NCBI RefSeq assembly: GCF_030814475.1
Contig: NZ_JAUSVF010000001.1
Location: 2,067,001-2,131,000 of the forward strand
DNA from: Pararhizobium capsulatum DSM 1112
Lineage (GTDB): Bacteria; Pseudomonadota; Alphaproteobacteria; Rhizobiales; Rhizobiaceae
Direction of reading: 5' to 3'
Length of the DNA: 64,000 bases
In this document: in pieces, positions 8,054 to 16,977 of the stretch
How the letters are laid out: every line of letters starts with the position of its first letter
Numbering within the stretch: position 1 is the stretch's first letter
Notes under the pieces: generated by a model
Told to the model about the DNA's origin: nothing
What the model saw: the letters and a program-made list of their open reading frames with translations, nothing else
Database searches by the model: none
Program-made: the position numbers and the translations under genes

Positions 8054-8347
8054 CGCAGATTGAGAGCACAAGGTACGGAATTTTACACTTTGTTGATGAT
8101 CGCAGGAGCAATGGCTGGGGGCGAGCCGATCAAGCTGTCATGCTGCGTTTACTCCTGGCGGAATCTCGCTAGATGCAGGGGATGGGTATCGATGTATGAT
8201 CGGTTCAGGCAAGTCTATCGGCTATTAACGTTATAGCCACTTGGCGACTTGAAGTGGGGTGTAGGGACACTCTATGTATGGAACGAGATATTTTCGATGA
8301 TTCCCGGCGCGCAAAGGCTTTGCGGGCCAGACAGACAAAGGTTTGAT
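8054..8347. other. Intergenic region upstream of clpP
   Basis: I see no gene here. The only recognisable element is a promoter-like pair near its end (8248-8277). No hairpin followed by a T-tract is visible after the phospholipase gene. Confidence 0.5.
8248..8277 (+). promoter_or_regulatory. Candidate clpP promoter
   Basis: CTTGAA at 8248-8253, an 18-bp spacer and CTATGT at 8272-8277 lie about 70 bp before the clpP ATG. The -35 fits both the rhizobial housekeeping form (CTTGAC-N17-CTATAT) and the CTTGAA core of RpoH promoters, which suits a heat-inducible clpP. Which sigma factor uses it is inference. Confidence 0.4.
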
Positions 8348-8980
8348 ATGAGAAATCCCGTTGATACCGCCATGGCCCTCGTTCCTATGGTCGTTGAACA
8401 GACCAATCGGGGCGAACGTTCCTACGATATCTATTCCCGTCTTCTGAAAGAGCGGATCATCTTCCTGACCGGTCCGGTGGAAGATCACATGGCGACGCTG
8501 GTCTGCGCACAGCTGCTTTTCCTCGAAGCTGAAAACCCGAAGAAGGAAATCGCGCTCTACATCAACTCGCCGGGTGGTGTCGTCACCGCCGGCATGGCGA
8601 TCTACGACACGATGCAGTTCATCAAGCCAGCCGTTTCGACGCTTTGCATCGGTCAGGCGGCTTCCATGGGTTCGCTGTTGCTGGCTGCCGGCCATGCCGA
8701 TATGCGCTTTGCGACCCCGAACGCCCGCATCATGGTTCACCAGCCGTCGGGCGGTTTCCAGGGCCAGGCTTCGGACATCGAGCGTCACGCCCGCGACATC
8801 ATCAAGATGAAGCGTCGCCTGAACGAGGTTTATGTCAAGCATACCGGCCGGACCTACGAAGAGGTTGAACAGACGCTCGATCGTGACCATTTCATGACTG
8901 CCGACGAAGCCCAAACTTGGGGTGTTGTCGACAAGGTAATCACCTCCCGCGAAGCCTCAGAGGCCGCTGCGCAGGGTTGA
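8348..8980 (+). CDS. clpP: ATP-dependent Clp protease proteolytic subunit
   Basis: A 210-residue serine peptidase. The catalytic serine is S106 in '[11 protein letters not shown]' and the catalytic histidine is H131 in '[17 protein letters not shown]'. The '[20 protein letters not shown]' block and '[11 protein letters not shown]' are standard ClpP. Fourteen subunits form the double-ring chamber that degrades proteins unfolded and fed by ClpX or ClpA. The start is ATG 8348 ('[18 protein letters not shown]'), matching alphaproteobacterial ClpP; upstream in-frame residues are not conserved. clpX follows 299 bp downstream, the usual rhizobial order clpP-clpX-lon. Confidence 0.97.
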   Translation: MRNPVDTAMALVPMVVEQTNRGERSYDIYSRLLKERIIFLTGPVEDHMATLVCAQLLFLEAENPKKEIALYINSPGGVVTAGMAIYDTMQFIKPAVSTLCIGQAASMGSLLLAAGHADMRFATPNARIMVHQPSGGFQGQASDIERHARDIIKMKRRLNEVYVKHTGRTYEEVEQTLDRDHFMTADEAQTWGVVDKVITSREASEAAAQG

Positions 8981-9279
8981 TTTCAAGCTTTTGTGTGCGG
9001 ATAGAGGCTTTTGTGACACATTTGTAACCGTCACGGGGCTTTATCCGCAGCCCAAAGCCGTTAATATCGACCGTTAATGCTATGTTGAGTTTTGAAGTCC
9101 TAGCATTCGGTTATTGGTGGGAGATTCGTTGCCCCCGGACGTCAAGCATGGTTGTTTGAAGCCGGTTCGTACTCCCGATAAGTTCTGAGACCCGGTATTC
9201 GCGTGCCGAAGGCTCAGGGCGGTTGGACTGGTCCGTGGTGCCTTGCGCGAGGTGTCCGGCGTGCTGGAAGGAAAGTGAT
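8981..9279. other. Intergenic region clpP-clpX
   Basis: 299 bp without a supportable gene. No factor-independent terminator is visible after clpP, so read-through into clpX is possible. The region is long enough to hold a separate clpX promoter, but I could not pick a convincing -35/-10 pair. Confidence 0.5.
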
Positions 9280-10557
9280 ATGAGCAAGGTCAGCGGTAGC
9301 AACGGCGGTGACTCTAAGAATACCCTCTATTGTTCGTTCTGCGGCAAGAGCCAGCACGAAGTCCGCAAGCTGATTGCCGGACCGACCGTATTCATCTGCG
9401 ATGAATGCGTCGAATTGTGCATGGATATCATCCGCGAAGAGAACAAGACCTCGATGGTCAAGTCCCGCGATGGCGTTCCGACGCCCCAGGAGATCATCAA
9501 GGTTCTCGACGAATACGTCATTGGCCAGCAGCAGGCCAAGCGCATTCTCTCGGTCGCGGTGCACAACCATTACAAGCGCCTGGCCCATGCGGCCAAGGGC
9601 TCTGACGTGGAACTCGCCAAGTCGAACATCATGCTGGTCGGCCCGACCGGCTGCGGCAAGACCTATCTTGCCCAGACGCTCGCCCGCATCATCGACGTGC
9701 CGTTCACGATGGCTGATGCGACGACGCTGACGGAAGCCGGCTATGTCGGTGAAGACGTCGAAAACATCATCCTGAAGCTTCTGCAGGCAGCCGACTACAA
9801 CGTCGAGCGCGCCCAGCGCGGCATCGTCTACATCGACGAAGTCGACAAGATCTCGCGCAAGTCGGACAATCCCTCGATCACCCGTGACGTTTCGGGCGAG
9901 GGCGTTCAGCAGGCTCTGCTCAAGATAATGGAAGGTACGGTCGCTTCGGTTCCGCCGCAGGGCGGTCGCAAGCATCCGCAGCAGGAATTCCTGCAGGTCG
10001 ACACGACGAACATCCTGTTCATCTGCGGCGGCGCCTTTGCCGGCCTCGACAAGATCATCTCCGCTCGTGGCGAAAAGACCTCGATCGGCTTCGGTGCTTC
10101 GGTGAAGTCGCCTGAAGATCGCCGCGTCGGTGAAGTCCTGCGCGAACTGGAGCCGGAGGATCTGGTGAAGTTCGGCCTCATTCCGGAATTCATCGGCCGT
10201 TTGCCGGTTTTGGCGACGCTGGAGGATCTCGATGAGGAAGCGTTGATCCAAATTCTGTCGGAACCGAAGAACGCGCTGATCAAGCAGTATCAGCGCCTGT
10301 TCGAGATGGAAGACGTAGAACTCACCTTCCACGAGGACGCGCTGCGCGAGATCGCCAAGCGCGCCATCATCCGCAAGACCGGTGCACGTGGTCTGCGTTC
10401 GATCATGGAAAAGATCCTGCTCGACACGATGTTCGAATTGCCGACGCTGGAAGGCGTACGCGAGGTCGTCATCTCCGACGAGGTCGTCAAAGGGTCTGCA
10501 CGTCCGCTCTACATCTACTCGGAGCGCTCGGAAGAGAAGGCCAACGTCTCGGCCTGA
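9280..10557 (+). CDS. clpX: ClpXP protease ATPase subunit ClpX
   Basis: A 425-residue AAA+ unfoldase. An N-terminal C4 zinc finger ('[15 protein letters not shown]', 'CDECVELC') binds substrates and adaptors. The AAA+ domain has Walker A GPTGCGKT at residues 121-128, Walker B '[10 protein letters not shown]', and sensor/arginine-finger sequence '[11 protein letters not shown]'. The hexamer docks on ClpP through an IGF-type loop; '[10 protein letters not shown]' carries that IGF. In alphaproteobacteria ClpXP also controls the cell cycle. The start is ATG 9280, with GGAAAG 5-10 nt upstream. It is followed by a strong terminator, so it does not read into lon. Confidence 0.97.
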   Translation: MSKVSGSNGGDSKNTLYCSFCGKSQHEVRKLIAGPTVFICDECVELCMDIIREENKTSMVKSRDGVPTPQEIIKVLDEYVIGQQQAKRILSVAVHNHYKRLAHAAKGSDVELAKSNIMLVGPTGCGKTYLAQTLARIIDVPFTMADATTLTEAGYVGEDVENIILKLLQAADYNVERAQRGIVYIDEVDKISRKSDNPSITRDVSGEGVQQALLKIMEGTVASVPPQGGRKHPQQEFLQVDTTNILFICGGAFAGLDKIISARGEKTSIGFGASVKSPEDRRVGEVLRELEPEDLVKFGLIPEFIGRLPVLATLEDLDEEALIQILSEPKNALIKQYQRLFEMEDVELTFHEDALREIAKRAIIRKTGARGLRSIMEKILLDTMFELPTLEGVREVVISDEVVKGSARPLYIYSERSEEKANVSA

Positions 10558-10580
10558 TCCGTTTCGCTGTCGCATGATCA

Positions 10581-10605
10581 AAGGCCCGCTTGCGCGGGCC
10601 TTTTT
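10581..10605 (+). terminator. Rho-independent terminator after clpX
   Basis: AAGGCCCGC, a TTGC loop and GCGGGCCTT followed by TTT. It is a 9-bp perfect GC-rich stem beginning 23 bp after the clpX stop. Confidence 0.9.
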
Positions 10606-10930
10606 CATGCCGGGTTTTTTGTGTAAGTTTTGCGTCAGAAGCAAACTCCGCTTCTTTCTCTGATTGCTAAACGACCTCAACAACGCGATTATCATACGAT
10701 TCTGTGACGGCGCGTCCGGTGTTGTTCTCTTGTGTTCGAAGCTGCGGCAAGGTCCGCGACAGGCCGGTGCCATTTAATGTGCTTCAAGGTTCGGCCACCC
10801 GCGCCGCACTGCGGCAAGGGTTGAAAACGAGCTTCATACTCTCCACTTGTCATGTGGAAAAAATGTTGACGCGGAGCGACCTTGAACGCTCCGGGTAACG
10901 AGCCCGGAAACGGGACGGAAAGGAACTGAC
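10606..10930. other. Intergenic region upstream of lon
   Basis: About 325 bp with no gene. The SD GGAAAGGAA precedes the lon ATG. 'CTTGTC' at about 10846 could be a -35, but no matching -10 was convincing. Confidence 0.45.
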
Positions 10931-13351
10931 ATGGCGAATAAAACGTCTCCGACAACTGAGAGCGCGACCTATCCGGTGTTGCCGCTGCGCGACATCGTGG
11001 TGTTCCCGCACATGATCGTGCCGCTCTTTGTCGGTCGCGAAAAGTCGATCCGCGCGCTTGAAGAGGTCATGGGCACCGACAAGCAGATCATGCTTGCCAC
11101 CCAGATCAATGCGAGCGACGACGATCCCGAACCTTCGGCGATCTACCAGATCGGCACCATCGCAAACGTGCTGCAATTGCTGAAGCTGCCCGATGGCACC
11201 GTCAAGGTGCTGGTCGAAGGCCGCTCGCGCGCCGAGATCGACGGTTATACCGCCCGCGAGGATTTCTATGAGGCCATGGCGCATGCGCTTGACGAGCCTG
11301 AGGAAGATCCGGTTGAAATCGAAGCGCTCAGCCGCTCGGTCGTTTCCGAGTTTGAAAGCTATGTGAAGCTCAACAAGAAGATCTCGCCCGAAGTGGTCGG
11401 TGCCGCCAGCCAGATCGAGGACTACTCGAAGCTCGCTGATACCGTCGCCTCGCATCTCTCCATCAAGATCGTCGAGAAGCAGGAAATGCTTGAGACGACG
11501 AGCGTGAAGCTGCGCCTTGAAAAGGCTCTCGGCTTCATGGAAGGCGAGATTTCGGTTCTGCAGGTCGAAAAGCGTATCCGCTCGCGCGTCAAGCGCCAGA
11601 TGGAGAAGACCCAGCGCGAGTACTACTTGAACGAACAGATGAAGGCGATCCAGAAGGAGCTTGGCGACGGCGAGGAAGGCCGCGACGAGATGGCCGAGCT
11701 GGAAGAGCGCATCTCCAAGACCAAGCTCTCCAAGGAGGCCCGCGAAAAGGCGGAAGCCGAAATGAAGAAGCTGCGCCAGATGAGCCCGATGTCGGCGGAA
11801 GCCACTGTCGTGCGCAATTATCTGGATTGGCTGCTCGGCATTCCGTGGAACAAGAAGTCCAAGATCAAGACCGATCTCAACAACGCCGAGAAGGTGCTGG
11901 AAATCGATCACTTCGGTCTGGACAAGGTCAAGGAGCGCATCGTCGAGTATCTCGCGGTCCAGGCCCGTTCGCAGAAGATCAAGGGCCCGATCCTGTGCCT
12001 CGTCGGTCCTCCGGGCGTCGGCAAGACCTCGCTCGCCAAGTCGATCGCCAAGGCGACCGGCCGCGAGTACGTGCGCATGGCGCTCGGTGGGGTTCGTGAC
12101 GAAGCTGAAATCCGCGGTCACCGCCGCACCTATATCGGCTCGATGCCCGGCAAGGTCATCCAGTCGATGAAGAAGGCGAAGAAGTCCAACCCGCTCTTCC
12201 TGCTCGATGAAATCGACAAGATGGGCCAGGACTTCCGCGGCGATCCGTCATCGGCTCTCTTGGAGGTGCTGGATCCGGAACAGAACTCGACGTTCATGGA
12301 CCACTATCTTGAAGTCGAATACGACCTGTCCAACGTGATGTTCATCACCACGGCCAACACGCTGAACATTCCAGCGCCCCTGATGGACCGCATGGAAGTG
12401 ATCCGCATCGCCGGCTATACCGAAGAGGAAAAGCTGGAAATCGCAAAGCGGCATCTGCTGCCGAAGGCGATCGCCGATCACGCCCTGCAGCCCAAGGAGT
12501 TCTCGGTCACCGACGGTGCTTTGACCGCGGTGATCCAGACCTACACACGGGAAGCCGGTGTTCGCAGCTTCGAACGCGAACTGATGAAGCTCGCCCGCAA
12601 GGCCGTGACCGAGATCCTCAAGGGCAAGACCAAGAAGGTCGAAGTCACTGCGGAAAACATCAATGACTACCTCGGTGTTCCGCGCTATCGCCACGGCGAG
12701 GCCGAGCGCACCGACCAGGTCGGCGTGGTCACCGGTCTTGCCTGGACGGAAGTCGGCGGCGAGCTGCTGACGATCGAAGGCGTCATGATGCCCGGCAAGG
12801 GCCGCATGACCGTCACGGGCAACCTGAAGGACGTGATGAAGGAATCGATTTCGGCGGCGGCCTCCTATGTCCGCTCGCGTGCGATCGACTTCGGCATCGA
12901 GCCCCCGCGCTTCGACACCAGCGACATCCACGTGCACGTGCCGGAAGGTGCGACACCGAAGGATGGTCCGTCTGCCGGTGTTGCCATGGCGACAGCCATC
13001 GTCTCGATCATGACCGGCATTCCGGTCAACAAGGACGTGGCGATGACCGGCGAGATCACGCTTCGTGGTCGCGTGCTGCCGATCGGTGGCCTGAAGGAGA
13101 AGCTGCTTGCGGCTCTTCGCGGCGGCATCAAGAAGGTGCTGATCCCGGAAGAAAACGCCAAGGACCTGGCGGACATCCCGGACAACGTGAAGAACAACAT
13201 GGAGATCATTCCGGTCTCGCTGGTCGGGGAGGTTCTCCAGCATGCACTTCTGCGCATGCCGGTGGCCATCGAATGGGATCCGGCCAAGCAGGCACAGCCG
13301 ATCGCGAGGCCAGATTCGGTCGACGAAGCGGGCTTGACGGTGGCCCATTAA
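10931..13351 (+). CDS. lon: Endopeptidase La (Lon protease)
   Basis: An 806-residue LonA protease. The N-terminal substrate-binding domain ('[23 protein letters not shown]') is followed by a coiled-coil around residues 190-290. The AAA+ domain has Walker A GPPGVGKT from residue 359 and Walker B '[11 protein letters not shown]', and the C-terminal protease domain has the Ser-Lys dyad S681 ('[10 protein letters not shown]') and K724 ('IGGLKEK'). It degrades misfolded and selected regulatory proteins (in alphaproteobacteria DnaA, CcrM and SciP; established for Caulobacter). Its length is normal. The gene is bounded by terminators on both sides, so it is a single-gene unit between clpX and hup. 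Confidence 0.98.
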   Translation: MANKTSPTTESATYPVLPLRDIVVFPHMIVPLFVGREKSIRALEEVMGTDKQIMLATQINASDDDPEPSAIYQIGTIANVLQLLKLPDGTVKVLVEGRSRAEIDGYTAREDFYEAMAHALDEPEEDPVEIEALSRSVVSEFESYVKLNKKISPEVVGAASQIEDYSKLADTVASHLSIKIVEKQEMLETTSVKLRLEKALGFMEGEISVLQVEKRIRSRVKRQMEKTQREYYLNEQMKAIQKELGDGEEGRDEMAELEERISKTKLSKEAREKAEAEMKKLRQMSPMSAEATVVRNYLDWLLGIPWNKKSKIKTDLNNAEKVLEIDHFGLDKVKERIVEYLAVQARSQKIKGPILCLVGPPGVGKTSLAKSIAKATGREYVRMALGGVRDEAEIRGHRRTYIGSMPGKVIQSMKKAKKSNPLFLLDEIDKMGQDFRGDPSSALLEVLDPEQNSTFMDHYLEVEYDLSNVMFITTANTLNIPAPLMDRMEVIRIAGYTEEEKLEIAKRHLLPKAIADHALQPKEFSVTDGALTAVIQTYTREAGVRSFERELMKLARKAVTEILKGKTKKVEVTAENINDYLGVPRYRHGEAERTDQVGVVTGLAWTEVGGELLTIEGVMMPGKGRMTVTGNLKDVMKESISAAASYVRSRAIDFGIEPPRFDTSDIHVHVPEGATPKDGPSAGVAMATAIVSIMTGIPVNKDVAMTGEITLRGRVLPIGGLKEKLLAALRGGIKKVLIPEENAKDLADIPDNVKNNMEIIPVSLVGEVLQHALLRMPVAIEWDPAKQAQPIARPDSVDEAGLTVAH

Positions 13352-13410
13352 GTGCCTTTTTCCGGCCTTCTTTCGGGGGCCGGAACCCCTCAAAATCGAT
13401 AAAACGTGGA

Positions 13411-13437
13411 AGACCGGCATTTTTGCCGGTCTTTTTT
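13411..13437 (+). terminator. Rho-independent terminator after lon
   Basis: AGACCGGCA, a TTTT loop and TGCCGGTCT run into a T-tract (TTTTTTT to 13438). It is a 9-bp stem, 60 bp after the lon stop. Confidence 0.9.
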
Positions 13438-13567
13438 TGTAAAACTGCTCGCAAAGCCTTGCATTCCTAGGCGTTCGGGGCGATTGGGATTGCCAAGGCG
13501 GGGCAGCGATCAAGCTCTCCCGGCTTGAAATTGAGTCGTTTCGAACCAGTATGAAAGGGGTGGAAAC

Positions 13568-13840
13568 ATGAACAAGAATGAGCTCGTGTCGGCCGTTGCT
13601 GAGAAGGCCGGACTTTCGAAGACGGACGCGTCCTCTGCAGTGGATGCACTCTTCGACGTTATCCAGGCAGAACTGAAGAACGGTGGCGACATTCGCCTCG
13701 TCGGCTTCGGCAACTTTTCGGTTAGCCGCCGCGAAGCATCCAAGGGTCGCAACCCGTCGACCGGCGCAGAAGTGGACATTCCGGCACGCAATGTGCCGAA
13801 GTTCTCTGCCGGCAAGGGTCTGAAGGACGCCGTGAACTAA
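13568..13840 (+). CDS. hupB: HU-family DNA-binding protein
   Basis: A 90-residue nucleoid protein of the HU/IHF family: 'MNKNELVSAVAEKAGLSKTD' N-terminal helices, 'VGFGNFSVSRREASKGRNPSTG' leading into the DNA-clasping beta arms (RNPSTG with the intercalating Pro), and 'VPKFSAGKGLKDAVN'. The 'GRNPSTGAEVDIPA' arm with no IHF-specific changes marks it as HU. It bends and compacts DNA as a dimer. The SD AAAGGGG lies 8-13 nt before ATG 13568. It follows lon, as in many proteobacteria, but with a terminator between them. Confidence 0.96.
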   Translation: MNKNELVSAVAEKAGLSKTDASSAVDALFDVIQAELKNGGDIRLVGFGNFSVSRREASKGRNPSTGAEVDIPARNVPKFSAGKGLKDAVN

Positions 13841-13901
13841 GCTTCATGTTTCATCTGCAGCGCCGCGGTCTCGTGCCGACGGTTCGATAGCAGGTTGATT
13901 G

Positions 13902-13930
13902 GAGGTCCGGGTTTCCCGGGCCTCTTTTTT
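13902..13930 (+). terminator. Rho-independent terminator after hup
   Basis: GAGGTCCGGG, loop TTT, then CCCGGGCCTC followed by TTTTTT. The stem is 10 bp with one mismatch, about 60 bp after the hup stop and just before the PHO box. Confidence 0.88.
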
Positions 13931-13937
13931 GTTTGCG

Positions 13938-13955
13938 CTGTCATGCCCCTGTTAC
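13938..13955 (+). promoter_or_regulatory. PHO box (PhoB-binding site)
   Basis: CTGTCAT-GCCC-CTGTTAC: two 7-bp direct repeats on an 11-bp period, matching the CTGTCAT-N4-CTGTCAT consensus at 12 of 14 repeat positions. It lies 50 bp before the phytase-like gene. It predicts induction by PhoB under phosphate starvation, which fits the product. Confidence 0.75.
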
Positions 13956-14004
13956 AGTGAAATCGCAAAACCCTGCCGTGTTCGAGAACCGGAGAGGGAT
14001 TCCA

Positions 14005-16194
14005 ATGAAGACACTTTCTATCACCGCAGCGCTTGCCGCCGTGCTCGCCGCATCGACATCGGCGATTGCTGTCGCCGAGCCCGTATTCAACCGTGTTGCT
14101 TCCTTTGCTGTTGCTGACAGTCTGCCGGCCGAAACCGACAGGAAGACGCCGACGTCTTCCGAAATCATTACAGCCAGCGAAGATGGCAACACGCTCGTTT
14201 ATTCCGACAGCCCCCTGAAGGCGATCGGCTTCATCGACATCACTGACGCCAAGGCTCCTAAGGCCGGCGGAATCGTTTCGTTCGAAGGCGAGCCCACCTC
14301 GGTCGCAGCTGTCGGGGGCAAGGTTCTGGCTGCCGTCAACACCCGAGAGAGCTTCACCAAGCCGTCGGGCTTCCTCGCCGCAGTCGACCTCGCCAGCAAG
14401 AATATCGATGTGAAGTGCGATCTCGGCGGGCAGCCGGATTCCGTTGCGATCAGCAAGGACAAGACACTTGCCGCCATCGCCATCGAGAACGAGCGTGATG
14501 AAGACGTCAATGACGGCCAGATCCCGCAGATGCCGGCCGGTGACCTTGTCATCGTTTCGCTGAAGGATGGCCTGCCTGATTGCGGCACGCTGAAGCATGT
14601 CACCCTGACCGGCCTTGCCGAAGTTGCAGGCGATGACCCGGAGCCGGAATTCGTTGCCTTCAATAGCAAGAACGAGATCGCCCTGACGCTTCAGGAAAAC
14701 AACCACATCGTCATCATCGACGGCAACACGGCAACGGTGACCGGACACTTCTCCGCCGGCACCGCCGACCTGACGGGCATAGACACCCAGAAGGACGGCG
14801 CGCTGTCGTTCACCGATGATGTTGCCGGCGTCAAGCGCGAACCCGATGCCGTCAAGTGGCTCGATGACGACCGCATTGTCATCGCCAACGAAGGCGACTA
14901 CGAAGGCGGCTCGCGCGGTTTCACAATCTTCGACAAGGCCGGCAAGGTTCTGTTCGAATCGGGTTCCAGCTTCGAGCATGCGGTCGCCAAGCTTGGCCAC
15001 TATCCGGACAAGCGTAATTCCAAGGGCATCGAGCCGGAAGGTCTCGAAGCTGCGACCTTCGGGGAAGACAAGCTGTTCTTCGTCCTGGCTGAACGTGCGT
15101 CCGTCGTCGGCGTCTACAAGGATACCGGTGCCGAGCCGGAACTCCTGCAGATCCTGCCATCGGGCGTTTCGCCGGAAGGCGCTGTCGCCATCCCTGGCCG
15201 CAACCTGCTGGCAACCGCCAACGAAGTCGATCTCGTCGAAGATGGCGGCGCCCGCTCGCATGTCATGATCTACGAACGTGCTGAAGGCACTGCCGCTTAT
15301 CCGCAGATCGTCTCCGCCGAGAAGGATGGTGTTCCGATTGGCTTCGGCGCACTCTCCGGTCTCGCTGCGATCAAGGATGAACCCGGCAAGCTCCTTGCTG
15401 TCAGCGACTCGGTTTACTCGTCGCAGCCGCGCATCTTCAAGATCGACGCAACCCAGAAGCCGGCGGTGATCACCGACGCGCTCACCATCACCCGCGATGG
15501 CGCTCCGGCTCAGAAGCTCGATATCGAAGGCATCGTTGCCGATGGTGAGGGCTTCTGGCTCGCTTCGGAAGGCAACAGCGACAAGCTCTATGCCCACGCG
15601 CTGCTGCAGGTCGATGCCAAGGGCAAGATCAAGAAGGAAGTCGCCATTCCGGAAGAACTGCGCGCAAACGAAATCCGCTACGGCTTCGAAGGTATCACCA
15701 GCGTTGGCGAAGGCGACGACCAGACACTCTGGATGGCTGTTCAGCGCGAATGGAAGGATGACGAGAAGGGCTTCGTGAAGCTCGTTTCCTACAAACCGGC
15801 AAGCGAAGAGTGGGGCGCCGTGCGCTATCCGCTCGAAGCGACGGCTGAAGGCTGGGTCGGTCTCTCGGAGATCACCGTTCACGGCGACCGAGCCTACATC
15901 ATCGAGCGCGATAACCTGATCGGCAATGCTGCAAAGCTGAAGAAGATCTACAGCGTTGCCCTCGCCGACCTGAAGCCTGCCAAGCTCGGCGGCGAACTGC
16001 CGGTCGTCAAGAAGGAAGAGGTCAGCGACCTCATCCCCGAGCTGAAGTCGCTGGGTGGCTACGTCGTCGACAAGGTTGAAGGCTTTGCCGTTGATAGCGC
16101 CGGCAATGGTTATGTCGTTACCGACAATGACGGCGTCGACGGCTCGTCCGGGGAAACGCTGTTCTTCTCCATTGGTACCATGGACGCGATGTAA
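14005..16194 (+). CDS. Secreted esterase-like/phytase-family beta-propeller protein
   Basis: A 729-residue protein with a Sec signal peptide (residues 1 to about 25, 'LSITAALAAVLAASTSAIAVA'), so periplasmic or secreted. The body shows repeated beta-propeller-like strands ('GFIDITDAKAPKAGGIVSFEGEPTSVAAV', 'FTIFDKAGKVLFESG'). The C-terminal half has the 'esterase-like activity of phytase' features: 'LDIEGIVADGEGFWLASEGN', 'IRYGFEGITSVGEGDDQTLWMAVQREW' and 'VEGFAVDSAGNGYVVTDNDG'. The predicted role is release of phosphate from organic esters outside the cytoplasm; the exact substrate is unproven. The PHO box upstream independently supports a phosphate-starvation role. The start is ATG 14005, with GGAGAGGG upstream. 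Confidence 0.85.
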   Translation: MKTLSITAALAAVLAASTSAIAVAEPVFNRVASFAVADSLPAETDRKTPTSSEIITASEDGNTLVYSDSPLKAIGFIDITDAKAPKAGGIVSFEGEPTSVAAVGGKVLAAVNTRESFTKPSGFLAAVDLASKNIDVKCDLGGQPDSVAISKDKTLAAIAIENERDEDVNDGQIPQMPAGDLVIVSLKDGLPDCGTLKHVTLTGLAEVAGDDPEPEFVAFNSKNEIALTLQENNHIVIIDGNTATVTGHFSAGTADLTGIDTQKDGALSFTDDVAGVKREPDAVKWLDDDRIVIANEGDYEGGSRGFTIFDKAGKVLFESGSSFEHAVAKLGHYPDKRNSKGIEPEGLEAATFGEDKLFFVLAERASVVGVYKDTGAEPELLQILPSGVSPEGAVAIPGRNLLATANEVDLVEDGGARSHVMIYERAEGTAAYPQIVSAEKDGVPIGFGALSGLAAIKDEPGKLLAVSDSVYSSQPRIFKIDATQKPAVITDALTITRDGAPAQKLDIEGIVADGEGFWLASEGNSDKLYAHALLQVDAKGKIKKEVAIPEELRANEIRYGFEGITSVGEGDDQTLWMAVQREWKDDEKGFVKLVSYKPASEEWGAVRYPLEATAEGWVGLSEITVHGDRAYIIERDNLIGNAAKLKKIYSVALADLKPAKLGGELPVVKKEEVSDLIPELKSLGGYVVDKVEGFAVDSAGNGYVVTDNDGVDGSSGETLFFSIGTMDAM

Positions 16195-16262
16195 TCGATC
16201 TTTGCAACGGCTCTACCCGTCAACATGAATGTTTTCGGGTAAAGCCTTCGGACTGCGAAGCG

Positions 16263-16293
16263 AAAGGCCGGGCATGATGCTCCGGCCTTTTTT
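16263..16293. terminator. Terminator between convergent phytase-like and marR genes
   Basis: AAAGGCCGG (16263-16271), then GCATGATGCT, then CCGGCCTTT and TTT. It is a 9-bp perfect stem serving the plus-strand gene. The minus-strand reading has AAAGGCCGG without a long T-tract, so it is weaker for marR. Confidence 0.8.
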
Positions 16294-16314
16294 CGTTTTG
16301 GGGTCTGGCTAAAG

Positions 16315-16770
16315 TCAGTGTTTTTTTTCGTCTTCGCGGCGCAGGCGGATGTCATCCGCCTTCCGCACGAGACTGTTGACGATAGACTGCAGCTGATCGA
16401 GTTGCTGATCGTCAAGCGCGGAGAAAATCTCTTCCAGCACCTGCTTACGGGGTGTTTCGGCGGCTTCGAGCACCTGACGGCCTGTCTGGGTTATCGAGAC
16501 GATTTTTGCACGCCGATCGGCCGGATCCGGCTTGCGCTCGACCAGCTTGTCCCGTTCCAGCCCGTCGATCGCCTCCGTGACCGTGCGAGGCGCGAAACTG
16601 AGCGCATCGGCGATATCTGTGGAGCGACAGGGGCCAAGCTTGCTGAGGAAGAAGAGGAACTTGCTGCGGGCGAGCGAAACGCCTTCCTCCGTCATCGACT
16701 CGTTGATGAGCTTGTGGACGCGGTGGTAGAGCTCGAACAGTTTTTCCGACACTTCGAAATGCGACTTCAT
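16315..16770 (-). CDS. MarR-family transcriptional regulator
   Basis: A 151-residue winged-helix repressor-type protein: 'FELYHRVHKLINESM', the HTH 'LGPCRSTDIADALSFAPRTVTEAIDGLERDKLVER' and the wing 'PDPADRRAKIVSITQTGRQVL', all diagnostic of MarR. No ligand-sensing cysteine is obvious. I start at ATG 16768-16770 (MKSHFEV); an upstream ATG would add 11 residues. It is divergent from the phosphoesterase gene about 207 bp away, so that operon is a possible target, and MarR proteins usually also repress themselves. This is inference from orientation. Confidence 0.88.
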   Translation of the reverse strand: MKSHFEVSEKLFELYHRVHKLINESMTEEGVSLARSKFLFFLSKLGPCRSTDIADALSFAPRTVTEAIDGLERDKLVERKPDPADRRAKIVSITQTGRQVLEAAETPRKQVLEEIFSALDDQQLDQLQSIVNSLVRKADDIRLRREDEKKH

Positions 16771-16977
16771 GGCGTCCCGTGTGATCCTGAAGGGCCATGT
16801 CAAATGGCAGTTCCCGTTTTAGCGCAGCGGTTCCAAAACCGATATCGTTTTCGCACATGAACACGCGCTTTTGAGAAATGCCAGCACCCCCCGCCGTCCA
16901 CAGGAGAACGCCGGGCGAGGGGGGCGGGCGGGCCTCCTCCCATTGACGTCCAGCGCCGCGGCAGGCCATGGTCGGCG

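Noticed and set aside
9214..10773. 519-codon minus-strand frame opposite clpX
   Set aside because: Antisense shadow of clpX.
13837..15882. 681-codon open frame on the minus strand opposite the phytase-like gene
   Set aside because: Shadow of a GC-rich gene: the plus-strand protein has a signal peptide and family motifs, while the minus frame has none and no SD.
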